6,958 bases of DNA from an uncultured bacterium. GTDB lineage: Bacteria; Bacillota_I; Bacilli_A; RF39; UBA660. The DNA lies in assembly GCA_949286645.1 (NCBI GenBank), contig CASEDN010000039.1, forward strand, positions 1 to 6,958, in the 5' to 3' direction. Positions 1 through 4,802 of this stretch are shown here, piece by piece. A program made the position numbers and the translations under genes. Positions within the stretch are counted from its first letter, which is position 1; each line of letters starts with the position of its first letter. The notes below the pieces were generated by a model. That model saw only the letters and a program-made list of their open reading frames with translations. It did no database searches and was not told the DNA's origin.

Positions 1-241
1 CTACTTCCGGAGTAATAGGTTCTTCATTCTTTACTACTGGAGTTTCATCTTCCTTCTTTACAGGCTCTTCAGGAGTCTTTACTGGTTCCTGTACTTGAGG
101 AGGATATTTTCCTTCCTTCTTTGCTTGTTCTACTACTTCTGCTTCGATAGTTTCTACTTTCTTTTTTTCGTCCTTTGTAACTGTTGTTGTTTTAGTTGCA
201 AGAGTCTTCTTAGGCTCTTTAGTTTTAGTTTTCTTTGCCAT
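1..241 (-). CDS. Lys/Glu/Pro/Thr-rich disordered protein, N-terminal part (cut by window edge)
   Basis: An open frame begins with ATG at 241-239 and runs off the left edge without a stop, giving at least 80 residues. It starts MAKKTKTKEPKK and is almost wholly Lys, Glu, Thr, Pro and Val, with repeated PVK, PEE and KKE clusters. I see no cysteine, no membrane segment and no hydrophobic core, so it is predicted to be disordered. The start is supported by the leader TTATCAAAA (242-250) directly before ATG. Function is not recognised; such tails can be nucleic-acid or protein tethers, or the N-terminus of a structural protein, but nothing here decides it. A 68-base gap separates it from the upstream membrane protein gene. 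Confidence 0.75.
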   Translation of the reverse strand, partial: MAKKTKTKEPKKTLATKTTTVTKDEKKKVETIEAEVVEQAKKEGKYPPQVQEPVKTPEEPVKKEDETPVVKNEEPITPEV

Positions 242-250
242 TTTTGATAA
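242..250 (-). promoter_or_regulatory. TTATCAAAA leader motif before the start at 241
   Basis: Minus-strand TTATCAAAA lies directly against the ATG. The same nine bases precede the starts at 2999 and 5952. It is not a Shine-Dalgarno sequence. It may be a translation-enhancing A-rich leader or part of a promoter/initiator; the sequence alone cannot tell. Confidence 0.4.
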
Positions 251-309
251 ATGTTTAAATTGTTAAATACTAGGTTAAATAAATCACTATAACTGAGTTA
301 AGAACTCAT

Positions 310-654
310 TCATGAGTCATCTATGTAACCAACTTCTATTCTCACTGTAGGTTCTCCTTCTACTTCAGTTTCTACACTGTCACGTGCCGTTATTTCCTTA
401 CTCACAGGATCCGGACAGGCTGCAGTATCAACCTTATAAAGATTAATACTATCCTGTGTGGGAACAGCTTCTGTAGAAACTACTGTAGCTTTCTCAGGAG
501 TAGAAGCAATTGCTTGCTTCAATCCTGCACCTACAAGTGCACTCACTGCTAAGATGGCCATCAGTCGAGTGAATGCTTTAGCATCTTTCATAAGTCTCGC
601 AATAACGAAAATTACTACAGCTGCTACAGACATACATAAAATACTTTCTGTCAT
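310..654 (-). CDS. Small protein with two N-terminal membrane helices and an acidic tail
   Basis: The product has 114 residues. Two hydrophobic segments are visible, about residues 5-21 and 31-48, separated by a short basic and polar loop (RLMKDAKAFTR). A polar, acidic C-terminal tail of about 65 residues follows, with many Val, Thr and Glu and no enzyme motif. It should sit in the inner membrane as a helical hairpin with both ends on the same side. It starts 17 bases after the sigma factor stop, so the two are probably co-transcribed. The stop lies inside a short inverted repeat, ACTCAT/ATGAGT (304-317), next to a hairpin GAGTT/AACTC (295-307), neither with a U tract. A phage lysis or membrane-takeover role is possible but unsupported by any family match. 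Confidence 0.75.
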   Translation of the reverse strand: MTESILCMSVAAVVIFVIARLMKDAKAFTRLMAILAVSALVGAGLKQAIASTPEKATVVSTEAVPTQDSINLYKVDTAACPDPVSKEITARDSVETEVEGEPTVRIEVGYIDDS

Positions 655-671
655 AATTTGTAAGTGATTGG

Positions 672-1253
672 TTAGTAGTTATCTTTTATTAGTTGTTTTA
701 ATCTTCGTCTTGCTTTATTAAGGTCTGTTCTTACAGTTGCCTCAGGAATAGCAAGCTCCATAGCTATTTGTTGATAAGTTTTTCCTTCTAATCTCATATT
801 TAACATATCTCTATATTTTTTCTTTAATAGACTAATACATTTCATAGTTATATCTACTTCTTGTTTATAGATATATTTATCTTCTGGACTATAATCTTTT
901 TCGTCTAGTTGTATATTAGAAGTTTCCTCATCATCAATATAGTTATTTAATTGTTCCTTCTTATTCTTTCTTACATAATCTATTGCTGTATTTAAAGTTA
1001 TTGTCTTTAACCACATTTCAAAAGATATATGTTGAGTATAAGTATCAAGCTTTGTAAATGCTTTTGTAAATACTTCAGATACAATATCATCTGTAACATC
1101 AATATTTTTGACAATCTTATAAGCTGTCCACCATATTGTCTTCTTGTATCTGTAATATAGTTCATTAAAAGCTCTTTCGGAACCTTGTCTAGCTTGCTCT
1201 ACTAAAAGTTTTATTTCTGCTTTTACTTTCGCAAAATCAATTTCTTCTTTCAT
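672..1253 (-). CDS. ECF-type RNA polymerase sigma factor (sigma-70 family)
   Basis: The 193-residue product has the two-domain plan of ECF (group 4) sigma factors. Sigma region 2 covers about residues 20-96: the helix with AFNELYYRY, then DDIVSEVFTKAF as the core-binding 2.2 segment, then SFEMWLKTITLNTAIDYVRK as the 2.3/2.4 promoter-melting and -10 recognition part. A charged linker follows (about 97-130). Region 4 covers about 137-190 and ends in a helix-turn-helix, TYQQIAMELAIPEATVRTDL, that should read the -35 element, followed by a basic helix. Length fits ECF factors. I chose ATG at 1253; the frame stays open to a TTG at 1289, but those 12 residues would lie in a hairpin-bearing leader. 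It should bind host core polymerase and direct it to phage promoters. No anti-sigma gene is recognisable beside it, though the adjacent membrane protein could be tested for that role. Confidence 0.93.
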   Translation of the reverse strand: MKEEIDFAKVKAEIKLLVEQARQGSERAFNELYYRYKKTIWWTAYKIVKNIDVTDDIVSEVFTKAFTKLDTYTQHISFEMWLKTITLNTAIDYVRKNKKEQLNNYIDDEETSNIQLDEKDYSPEDKYIYKQEVDITMKCISLLKKKYRDMLNMRLEGKTYQQIAMELAIPEATVRTDLNKARRRLKQLIKDNY

Positions 1254-1273
1254 AACAGCTAGATTTTTAGTGA

Positions 1274-1299
1274 GTAGTAGTGAACCCAATCACTACTAC
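1274..1299 (-). repeat. 9-bp inverted repeat in the sigma factor leader
   Basis: GTAGTAGTG (1274-1282) and CACTACTAC (1291-1299) are perfect inverted copies around an 8-base spacer. They lie in the 66-base gap between the gene ending at 1320 and the sigma ATG at 1253. No U tract follows on the minus strand, so it is not a standard terminator. It could be an operator for a dimeric protein, or an mRNA hairpin that controls translation or blocks read-through from upstream. Confidence 0.6.
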
Positions 1300-1319
1300 C
1301 CTTAGTTGCAGTACTTTAA

Positions 1320-1790
1320 TTAAAAAGGTAATACATTATCAATATACCACTTATTTAGAATTACTTTACGATTCCAATAAAGTTCTTTTATCCATTCTAC
1401 CCAAATGAATTTATCTTCTTTGGATATAATAGGTAGTGTGTATATCATATTTATAGCTATTCTTAATTGAACTAACTCTCTATTATTGTCTGAGAATTCA
1501 GCTAGAATAACTATTGCTTTAAAGAAACTATCTAGTCTTTTCCATAGTTCCCATAAAACTCCTTTTAATTGAATTTGATAATCAATTTGATGGGGAAGAC
1601 CTTGTAATATTCTTCCATCATTGTTTACTTTAAAAAATCCATATTCTAATCCATTTTCTTTGAATGTACCCGTACAGTATTCTTCTCCGTTTCTCATAAA
1701 TGGATGAATTCTACTAGTTAATACTAAAGGTATTGTACCCTTAAATGGACTATAATCTAGGTTACTTTCTATTGCTTCTTGTGCAGTCAT
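1320..1790 (-). CDS. Hypothetical protein, aromatic-rich C-terminus
   Basis: The product has 156 residues and I do not recognise it. The N-terminal half is beta-like and polar (for example NGEEYCTGTFKENGLEYGFF). The C-terminal half is helical and rich in Trp, Ile and Phe (LWELWKRLDSFFK, IWVEWIKELYWNRK). No catalytic motif or signal peptide is visible, and the hydrophobic stretches are amphipathic rather than membrane-like. Its ATG overlaps the stop of the upstream gene as ATGA (1787-1790), a classic translational coupling arrangement, so it is probably made together with that protein and may be its partner. Confidence 0.75.
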   Translation of the reverse strand: MTAQEAIESNLDYSPFKGTIPLVLTSRIHPFMRNGEEYCTGTFKENGLEYGFFKVNNDGRILQGLPHQIDYQIQLKGVLWELWKRLDSFFKAIVILAEFSDNNRELVQLRIAINMIYTLPIISKEDKFIWVEWIKELYWNRKVILNKWYIDNVLPF

Positions 1791-2239
1791 AATCTTGTTC
1801 TTAATCTGATTTTAGATTCGATTTGACGAATAATAATATCAGCTTGAGACTTACTGTAACCTTTACCAATGATTACAGCTTGCATCTTGATAATATACTT
1901 ATCAGGATACATAACACGTAAATCTTGGTAACGATCAATGAGATCTTCTAATTCTTCTTCTTCTAAGTCTGTAGACTTATTAGATTCTTTCATAGGATCT
2001 TGTTTGATTGCATCAGATACTGCTGGTAAATCGAAGATATAATTCTTTGGATTCATGAGAATATCTTGAATAATATAAGAATCTTGGTCTAGTTTTGTTA
2101 CTGTACCATCTTTTTCCATATCATTCAATAATACTCCACTAACAATATCGAGCATAGGAGCTTCACCTGTAACTTTGATAAGCACAGATGTGTTTTTACC
2201 GTTGGCTATATATAAGCCAGATTTCTTTAATTCTAACAT
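1787..2239 (-). CDS. Hypothetical protein with an acidic helical centre
   Basis: The product has 150 residues. The N-terminal 60 look like a compact alpha/beta fold (LKKSGLYIANGKNTSVLIKV). A linker around residues 80-90 leads to a strongly acidic helix, DLEEEELEDLIDRYQDLR, then a C-terminal helical region, YSKSQADIIIRQIESKIR. No family is recognised. It lies 4 bases after the 2244-2426 gene and overlaps the next gene by 4 bases, so it is the middle of a coupled chain running 2999 to 1320. Confidence 0.75.
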   Translation of the reverse strand: MLELKKSGLYIANGKNTSVLIKVTGEAPMLDIVSGVLLNDMEKDGTVTKLDQDSYIIQDILMNPKNYIFDLPAVSDAIKQDPMKESNKSTDLEEEELEDLIDRYQDLRVMYPDKYIIKMQAVIIGKGYSKSQADIIIRQIESKIRLRTRL

Positions 2240-2243
2240 AGTT

Positions 2244-2426
2244 TTAATTCTTTTGATAAAAATTATTTGCTACCACATCAGCATCTGTTAGAGTTAATTT
2301 ATACTTATCTCTTACAGTTCTGAGAAAGTCCATTTTAGAATTGCTATTTTTAGCTAATTCTTTTATTTCTTTAATAATTCCAGGTTTATTAAATTTTACC
2401 CATTGTACAATTTCAATGTCTTTCAT
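2244..2426 (-). CDS. Small helical hypothetical protein (60 aa)
   Basis: This 60-residue, Lys- and Asn-rich protein has at least two predicted amphipathic helices (KPGIIKEIKELAKN and MDFLRTVRDKYK), followed by LTLTDADVVANNFY. There is no cysteine or membrane segment. The pattern of short helices could be a small helix-turn-helix or a protein-binding peptide, but no motif is strong enough to say so. It overlaps the upstream gene by 4 bases (ATGA), which supports it as a real gene. Confidence 0.7.
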   Translation of the reverse strand: MKDIEIVQWVKFNKPGIIKEIKELAKNSNSKMDFLRTVRDKYKLTLTDADVVANNFYQKN

Positions 2427-2728
2427 CTTAGTCGTTCTAGTCTTTCTATCATTTTATCATATATACCTTCCCAGAATGCAAAACCTTCTGGTGTTTCACT
2501 CCAGTTAAATGCATAAATGATATCACTACGGTTTCTTACTAATCTTCTTACAAATTTCTGATATTCCTTAGTATTCATTTTTTTAGTTTTGAGTACTTTA
2601 TTTGAAAACTTTGTAATAGCATAGTATACTCTTTCAATATATAAAGTATATACTTTATGTTCTCTTAATATTTCTTCTAATACTGAAGGAATATTCTCTT
2701 TAATTATTGATCTTATACCTTTACTCAT
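2423..2728 (-). CDS. Basic small phage protein with FxWxxTxEGxxFW motif
   Basis: The product has 101 residues and is very basic and helical. Near the C-terminus it carries AFNWSETPEGFAFWEGIYDK, matching a W-x2-T-x-E-G-x2-[FY]-W pattern I know from small uncharacterised proteins of Bacteroidetes and other phages. The same signature, less conserved, occurs in this window in the gene at 5983-6273 (AFIWEKTLEKYNFWHRKCMW), so the two are probably distant paralogues. Function is unknown. The gene starts 4 bases after the stop of the 2733-2999 gene and is coupled by ATGA to the next. Confidence 0.8.
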   Translation of the reverse strand: MSKGIRSIIKENIPSVLEEILREHKVYTLYIERVYYAITKFSNKVLKTKKMNTKEYQKFVRRLVRNRSDIIYAFNWSETPEGFAFWEGIYDKMIERLERLR

Positions 2729-2732
2729 AATA

Positions 2733-2999
2733 TTATGAATTAAACATTGAATGCCATGTAGGATATCCGTCTCCTTCTTCTACTATAGTAGGTAATCTTT
2801 TAAATCTGTCAAGAGCACTTTCCATAGCAGATATTATTACATTTAGTATTCCTTTTAGATAGTAAGCTCTACAATAATGATCTCTAAATCTTCGTAGATT
2901 TGTAAGCATACCGGTAAGTGACATAATGATTTCATTACGTCTTTGAGCTTGAATCTGTTTTACAGATCTCTTTTTAGGTTCAAATGATTCTTCATACAT
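2733..2999 (-). CDS. Hypothetical protein, first gene of the chain leading to the sigma factor
   Basis: The 88-residue protein has a basic, charged N-terminus (EPKKRSVKQIQAQRR), followed by one or two amphipathic helices (LTGMLTNLRRFRDHYCRAYY and ILNVIISAMESALDRFKRL), and ends with a Gly/Pro/Trp-containing tail. It is not recognised. It is the first gene after the 609-base non-coding region. Its leader has the TTATCAAAA motif (3002-3010), then a 12-bp palindrome ATTAACGTTAAT (3010-3021), so a promoter or start-site control may lie here. Confidence 0.75.
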   Translation of the reverse strand: MYEESFEPKKRSVKQIQAQRRNEIIMSLTGMLTNLRRFRDHYCRAYYLKGILNVIISAMESALDRFKRLPTIVEEGDGYPTWHSMFNS

Positions 3000-3001
3000 A
3001 A

Positions 3002-3010
3002 TTTTGATAA
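3002..3010 (-). promoter_or_regulatory. TTATCAAAA leader motif before the start at 2999, next to a 12-bp palindrome
   Basis: The motif lies 2 bases before the ATG. Directly upstream on the minus strand is the perfect palindrome ATTAACGTTAAT (3010-3021), which could be a protein-binding site. The match to the leaders at 242-250 and 5952-5960 is exact over nine bases. Confidence 0.4.
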
Positions 3011-3033
3011 TTAACGTTAATAATCTGTTTTGT

Positions 3034-3073
3034 AGTGTAGGAGGACTCGAACCTCCTTGTATGCCTTTACACT
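3034..3073 (-). other. tRNA T-arm-like hairpin with acceptor-like flanks; not a complete tRNA
   Basis: Minus-strand GGAGG-TTCGAGT-CCTCC (3056-3040) is a perfect T-arm: a 5-bp stem, extendable to 6, around the 7-base loop TTCGAGT with the conserved TTCRA core. TACACT (3039-3034) follows it and pairs with AGTGTA (3073-3068) eleven bases upstream of the T-arm. That leaves no room for D and anticodon arms. I searched the minus strand upstream for an acceptor strand TAGTGTA (or wobble forms) followed by a D-arm and found none. It may be a 3' tRNA half left by rearrangement, a tRNA-derived attachment site, or a structural part of the RNA described at 3034-3365. Confidence 0.45.
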
Positions 3074-3365
3074 CCAGCTTTCTACGACATTAGCTTAGCC
3101 GTTTAGACGTTTCTCACGCTACGCGAGAATAGTCTGTAACATAAGTTGTATTGCCACTTATTCGCATTCTTAGCCTATTCATTACTGTGTCTGCCAATCA
3201 ATACATAAACAGGCCCGTAGAGACTATTTTAAGGCGATTCTAGACACTTTCTTTATTGTTATGAAGGATTATATTATTTTATGTCTAAAATGTCTTAAAA
3301 TAGCTTAAAATGAGTGGACCTGGCGCTGGCGAAAGCGCGTCTTGCTCAGGCATATAATGACCTAA
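3034..3365 (-). ncRNA. Large folded RNA region; possible group I intron
   Basis: No gene with confident codons covers this stretch, but pairing is extensive. Minus-strand TTAGGT (3365-3360) pairs with GCCTGA (3351-3346) over an 8-base loop, ending in U-G, much like P1 of T4 td. A GC-rich hairpin follows (3334-3338 with 3323-3327). Then comes a 10-bp stem (3303-3294 with 3233-3224) continued after a small internal loop by a 9-bp stem (3290-3282 with 3246-3238). A 6-bp hairpin ATAAGT/ACTTAT (3161-3156 with 3146-3141) precedes TTACAGACTA, like the R element of group I cores. An 8-bp hairpin follows (3129-3122 with 3118-3111). TATGCC (3354-3349) could close the domain with GGCATA (3065-3060). Two stems contain G-U on minus where plus would have A-C mismatches, supporting a minus-strand RNA. 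A proper S element and P8 were not found, so intron identity is unproven. Confidence 0.5.
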
Positions 3366-3377
3366 CAGCTAATTTCT

Positions 3378-3473
3378 TTATTTCTTTTTTGGTAAAAGAA
3401 TCTCTATGTTTATTTTCTTTTTTTTATCGGTTTTAGAAATTCTTTTTTGATTTATCTGTACTGCTATTTTCAT
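3378..3473 (-). CDS. Possible 31-aa Lys-rich small protein, with an A AAA AAG slippery site
   Basis: ATG at 3473 opens a 31-codon frame (MKIAVQINQKRISKTDKKKK... ending in PKKK) with an A-rich leader, directly after a U-tract hairpin. Its eight-A run (minus strand, 3424-3417) followed by G contains A AAA AAG in frame, the classic bacterial -1 slippery heptamer. A -1 shift would continue as ENKHRDSFTKKEIKKLAVR, ending at TGA 3348-3346 inside the P1-like helix. Low-complexity A-rich DNA easily gives such frames, so this could be chance. No function is suggested. Confidence 0.3.
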   Translation of the reverse strand: MKIAVQINQKRISKTDKKKKINIEILLPKKK

Positions 3474-3486
3474 ATTAATTTTTATT

Positions 3487-3590
3487 AAAAAAAGAGAACT
3501 ACTCAGTTTAGGCATTCTATACGAATCTCACCTGTATCCCTGAGCTATCTAGTTCAGTCTACTCTCTTTCGATTTCATTAGTTCTCTTTT
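3487..3590 (-). promoter_or_regulatory. Switch-like hairpin with two alternative 5' partners, ending in a U tract
   Basis: Minus-strand TAGTTCTCTTTT (3501-3490), inside a run of seven T (3493-3487), can pair perfectly for 12 bp with AAAAGAGAACTA (3590-3579). The same 3' strand, with the preceding CTGAG (3506-3502), can instead pair with GAACTA (3555-3550) plus CTCAG (3544-3540) across a 5-base bulge. CTCA there can also form a local hairpin with TGAG. Mutually exclusive stems ending in a U tract are the hallmark of an attenuator or riboswitch expression platform. The loop matches no riboswitch aptamer I know. It lies 19 bases after the zinc-finger-like gene and just before the folded RNA region, so it may simply terminate the upstream operon. 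Confidence 0.5.
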
Positions 3591-3608
3591 GGGGTTAATG
3601 GATTCCAC

Positions 3609-3788
3609 CTAGTAGTACATTTCTTTTCCATAAACCTCTGGCGAAGGATTTATGACAGTTACTACTTTCTTGTTGTCAGTAAATTGACATACGTCACAAT
3701 GAGTTTTATCGCATTGTGATGGGCAATCGTTTTTCATACGATTTTTCTTTGTGTCTTTGATGACTTTGTCTTTTAGTAATCTACACAT
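3609..3788 (-). CDS. Small four-cysteine, zinc-finger-like protein
   Basis: From ATG 3788 the product has 59 residues. A basic N-terminus (MCRLLKDKVIKDTKKNR) is followed by CPSQCDKTHCDVC, a Cx3C-x4-Cx2C arrangement that could bind one zinc ion, then a short beta-like tail (KKVVTVINPSPEVYGKEMYY). An internal ATG at 3737 would give 42 residues and still keep all four clustered cysteines. I prefer 3788 because its leader TTTTAAAAG is A-rich and a 16-base overlap with the upstream gene fits the packing here, but the choice is open. It may be a nucleic-acid or protein-binding accessory factor; no family is recognised. Confidence 0.6.
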   Translation of the reverse strand: MCRLLKDKVIKDTKKNRMKNDCPSQCDKTHCDVCQFTDNKKVVTVINPSPEVYGKEMYY

Positions 3789-3916
3789 CTTTTAAAATTT
3801 GTTCGATTATAAGCATCCATTTTAACATGCTTAATTTTCTTTTTGCTTTGATATTCTGCAGCTAATTTAGATTGCTTAGAACCAGCGTAATGTGATTCTT
3901 TGTATGTTTTTCCCAT
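3773..3916 (-). CDS. Small basic protein (47 aa)
   Basis: ATG at 3916-3914 shares one base with the upstream stop (TAATG), a strong coupling signal. The 47-residue product (MGKTYKESHYAGSKQSKLAAEY...) is rich in Lys, Ser and Tyr, with about one quarter basic residues, no membrane segment and one cysteine near the end. The composition suggests RNA or DNA contact, but no fold can be assigned. It ends inside the start of the four-cysteine gene. Confidence 0.6.
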   Translation of the reverse strand: MGKTYKESHYAGSKQSKLAAEYQSKKKIKHVKMDAYNRTNFKRCVDY

Positions 3917-4326
3917 TACAATGATTCATTAAGTGCTAATGCAGTTCTACAAATGGATACAAATTCTTGTCCTCCGGCATCTTTTAATGCAGCAAGATCT
4001 CTTCCGGATTTTGGTCCAAATGCAAGTACTTCTAGAATTGGTTTTTCAATTACTTTTTTGACAACTAGTTCATAGAACTTTGTTCTATCAGAAACATTAT
4101 GTACAATATCACCACATGTTTCCATAATCTTTCTAACTGCTTGAACGTATTCACTTTCTTCTTTTCTGCTAATGAAGATTGGTTCATTCGCATTTGGAAG
4201 AATATCGTTTCGTTCAAGTACTGTTACTTTAATATTTACACCCAGTTTCTTTACCATACTTGACATTGCTTCAGCAATTTCTTCTTCACTGATTTGGTTA
4301 GGAAGTCCAAAAATTACAAGTTTCAT
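3916..4326 (-). CDS. Hypothetical alpha/beta protein (136 aa)
   Basis: The product has 136 residues. It opens MKLVIFGLPNQISEEEIAEA, a beta strand followed by a helix, as in many small alpha/beta or RNA-recognition-like folds. Alternating strand (VNIKVTVLERND) and helix (YVQAVRKIMETCGDIV) segments follow, and it ends with GRDLAALKDAGGQEFVSICR. The N-terminal GLP is not a P-loop, since no GxxxxGK is present, so nucleotide hydrolysis is not supported. It starts 12 bases after the 4339 gene with leader TATTAAAAAA. Function is unknown; it is coupled to the 47-residue gene. Confidence 0.75.
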   Translation of the reverse strand: MKLVIFGLPNQISEEEIAEAMSSMVKKLGVNIKVTVLERNDILPNANEPIFISRKEESEYVQAVRKIMETCGDIVHNVSDRTKFYELVVKKVIEKPILEVLAFGPKSGRDLAALKDAGGQEFVSICRTALALNESL

Positions 4327-4338
4327 TTTTTTAATAGT

Positions 4339-4536
4339 TTATTGATTAAACAGTTGAATTAAAATATCTTCATAATTATCTTCTGTAAGAAAATAAGAAG
4401 AATCTCCATAAGATATACATCCCCTACCATCTTCCATTTGTATAATGGCTGTAATAGATTCTTTTTTTAGAACTGCAGGAAATGGTGAATTTAATCCATT
4501 TACTGCATTAAAAAAGAAAAAATCATTTTTGTTCAT
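4339..4536 (-). CDS. Small hypothetical protein (65 aa)
   Basis: I take ATG at 4536 (MNKNDFFFFNAVNG), giving 65 residues and a 14-base overlap with the upstream gene. The frame is open to ATGs at 4548 and 4569, but those would overlap the upstream gene by 26 and 47 bases and add low-quality Ile/Asn-rich sequence. The product has a beta-rich centre (SITAIIQMEDGRGCISYGDSSYFL) and a C-terminal acidic helix (NYEDILIQLFNQ). This resembles small single-domain beta proteins, but no family is recognised. Confidence 0.65.
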   Translation of the reverse strand: MNKNDFFFFNAVNGLNSPFPAVLKKESITAIIQMEDGRGCISYGDSSYFLTEDNYEDILIQLFNQ

Positions 4537-4801
4537 TATGATATTCATGTTTATGATAGTAGGTACCACAATTTTTACAATAAACTCTCTTGTTTAGAGG
4601 TTTACGTATCTCTTGGTTAGGATCAAACTCAGAAATCCATTTATGCCCATGAATAATGCAATTAATATCCTTTGCAGCTTGAGCATACTTTTTTGGGTCT
4701 TTAAACATCTGCTCACTTAGCTCTCTTTGAGCTTCACGACGCATTTTGTATCTACGCCAAGTATAATATACCTGGTAGATAAATCTTTTAATTTTGTACA
4801 T
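4523..4801 (-). CDS. Zinc-ribbon-like small protein (CxxHxH ... CxxC)
   Basis: The product has 92 residues. A basic helical N-terminus (RRYKMRREAQREL) precedes a metal-site pattern: C48, H51 and H53 in CIIHGHKW, then C75 and C78 in YCKNCGTYYHKHEYH, with further His at 83, 85 and 88. C-x2-H/H spaced about 22 residues from CxxCG fits a one-zinc ribbon, as in many small phage proteins with a CxxxGHxW...CxxCG pattern. It probably binds zinc; its target (nucleic acid or a protein) is not shown. The leader contains an AT-rich 16-bp palindrome (4803-4818). Confidence 0.75.
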   Translation of the reverse strand: MYKIKRFIYQVYYTWRRYKMRREAQRELSEQMFKDPKKYAQAAKDINCIIHGHKWISEFDPNQEIRKPLNKRVYCKNCGTYYHKHEYHNEQK

Positions 4802-4802
4802 T

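Noticed and set aside
458..667. Plus-strand ORF of 69 codons
   Set aside because: It lies opposite the two-helix membrane protein gene, which has a better start context; its product has no coherent features and all other genes are on the minus strand.
1254..1289. Extension of the sigma factor to a TTG at 1289
   Set aside because: It adds 12 residues outside the sigma fold and overlaps the inverted repeat; ATG 1253 gives a normal ECF length.
2251..2259. A fourth TTATCAAAA copy
   Set aside because: It lies inside the end of the 2244-2426 coding region (codons for Y-Q-K) and 12 bases from the next ATG, so it is probably coincidental.
3120..3303. GAGAATAGTCTG (3124-3135) as a plus-strand group I S element, with GTAGAGACTA near 3217-3226 as R
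   Set aside because: On the plus strand the S-like element would precede the R-like one, and an intron there would need its 5' part inside an antisense gene; the 3224-3233 bases are better explained by the long stem.
3487..3590. A tRNA in this structured element (AAAGAGA/TCTCTTT acceptor-like ends, TAGCTCAG)
   Set aside because: No 7-base anticodon loop with T33, no T-arm and no proper D-stem on either strand.
3578..3631. 17-codon minus ORF overlapping the end of the four-cysteine gene
   Set aside because: Too short, overlaps a better gene and the switch hairpin, and shows no motif.
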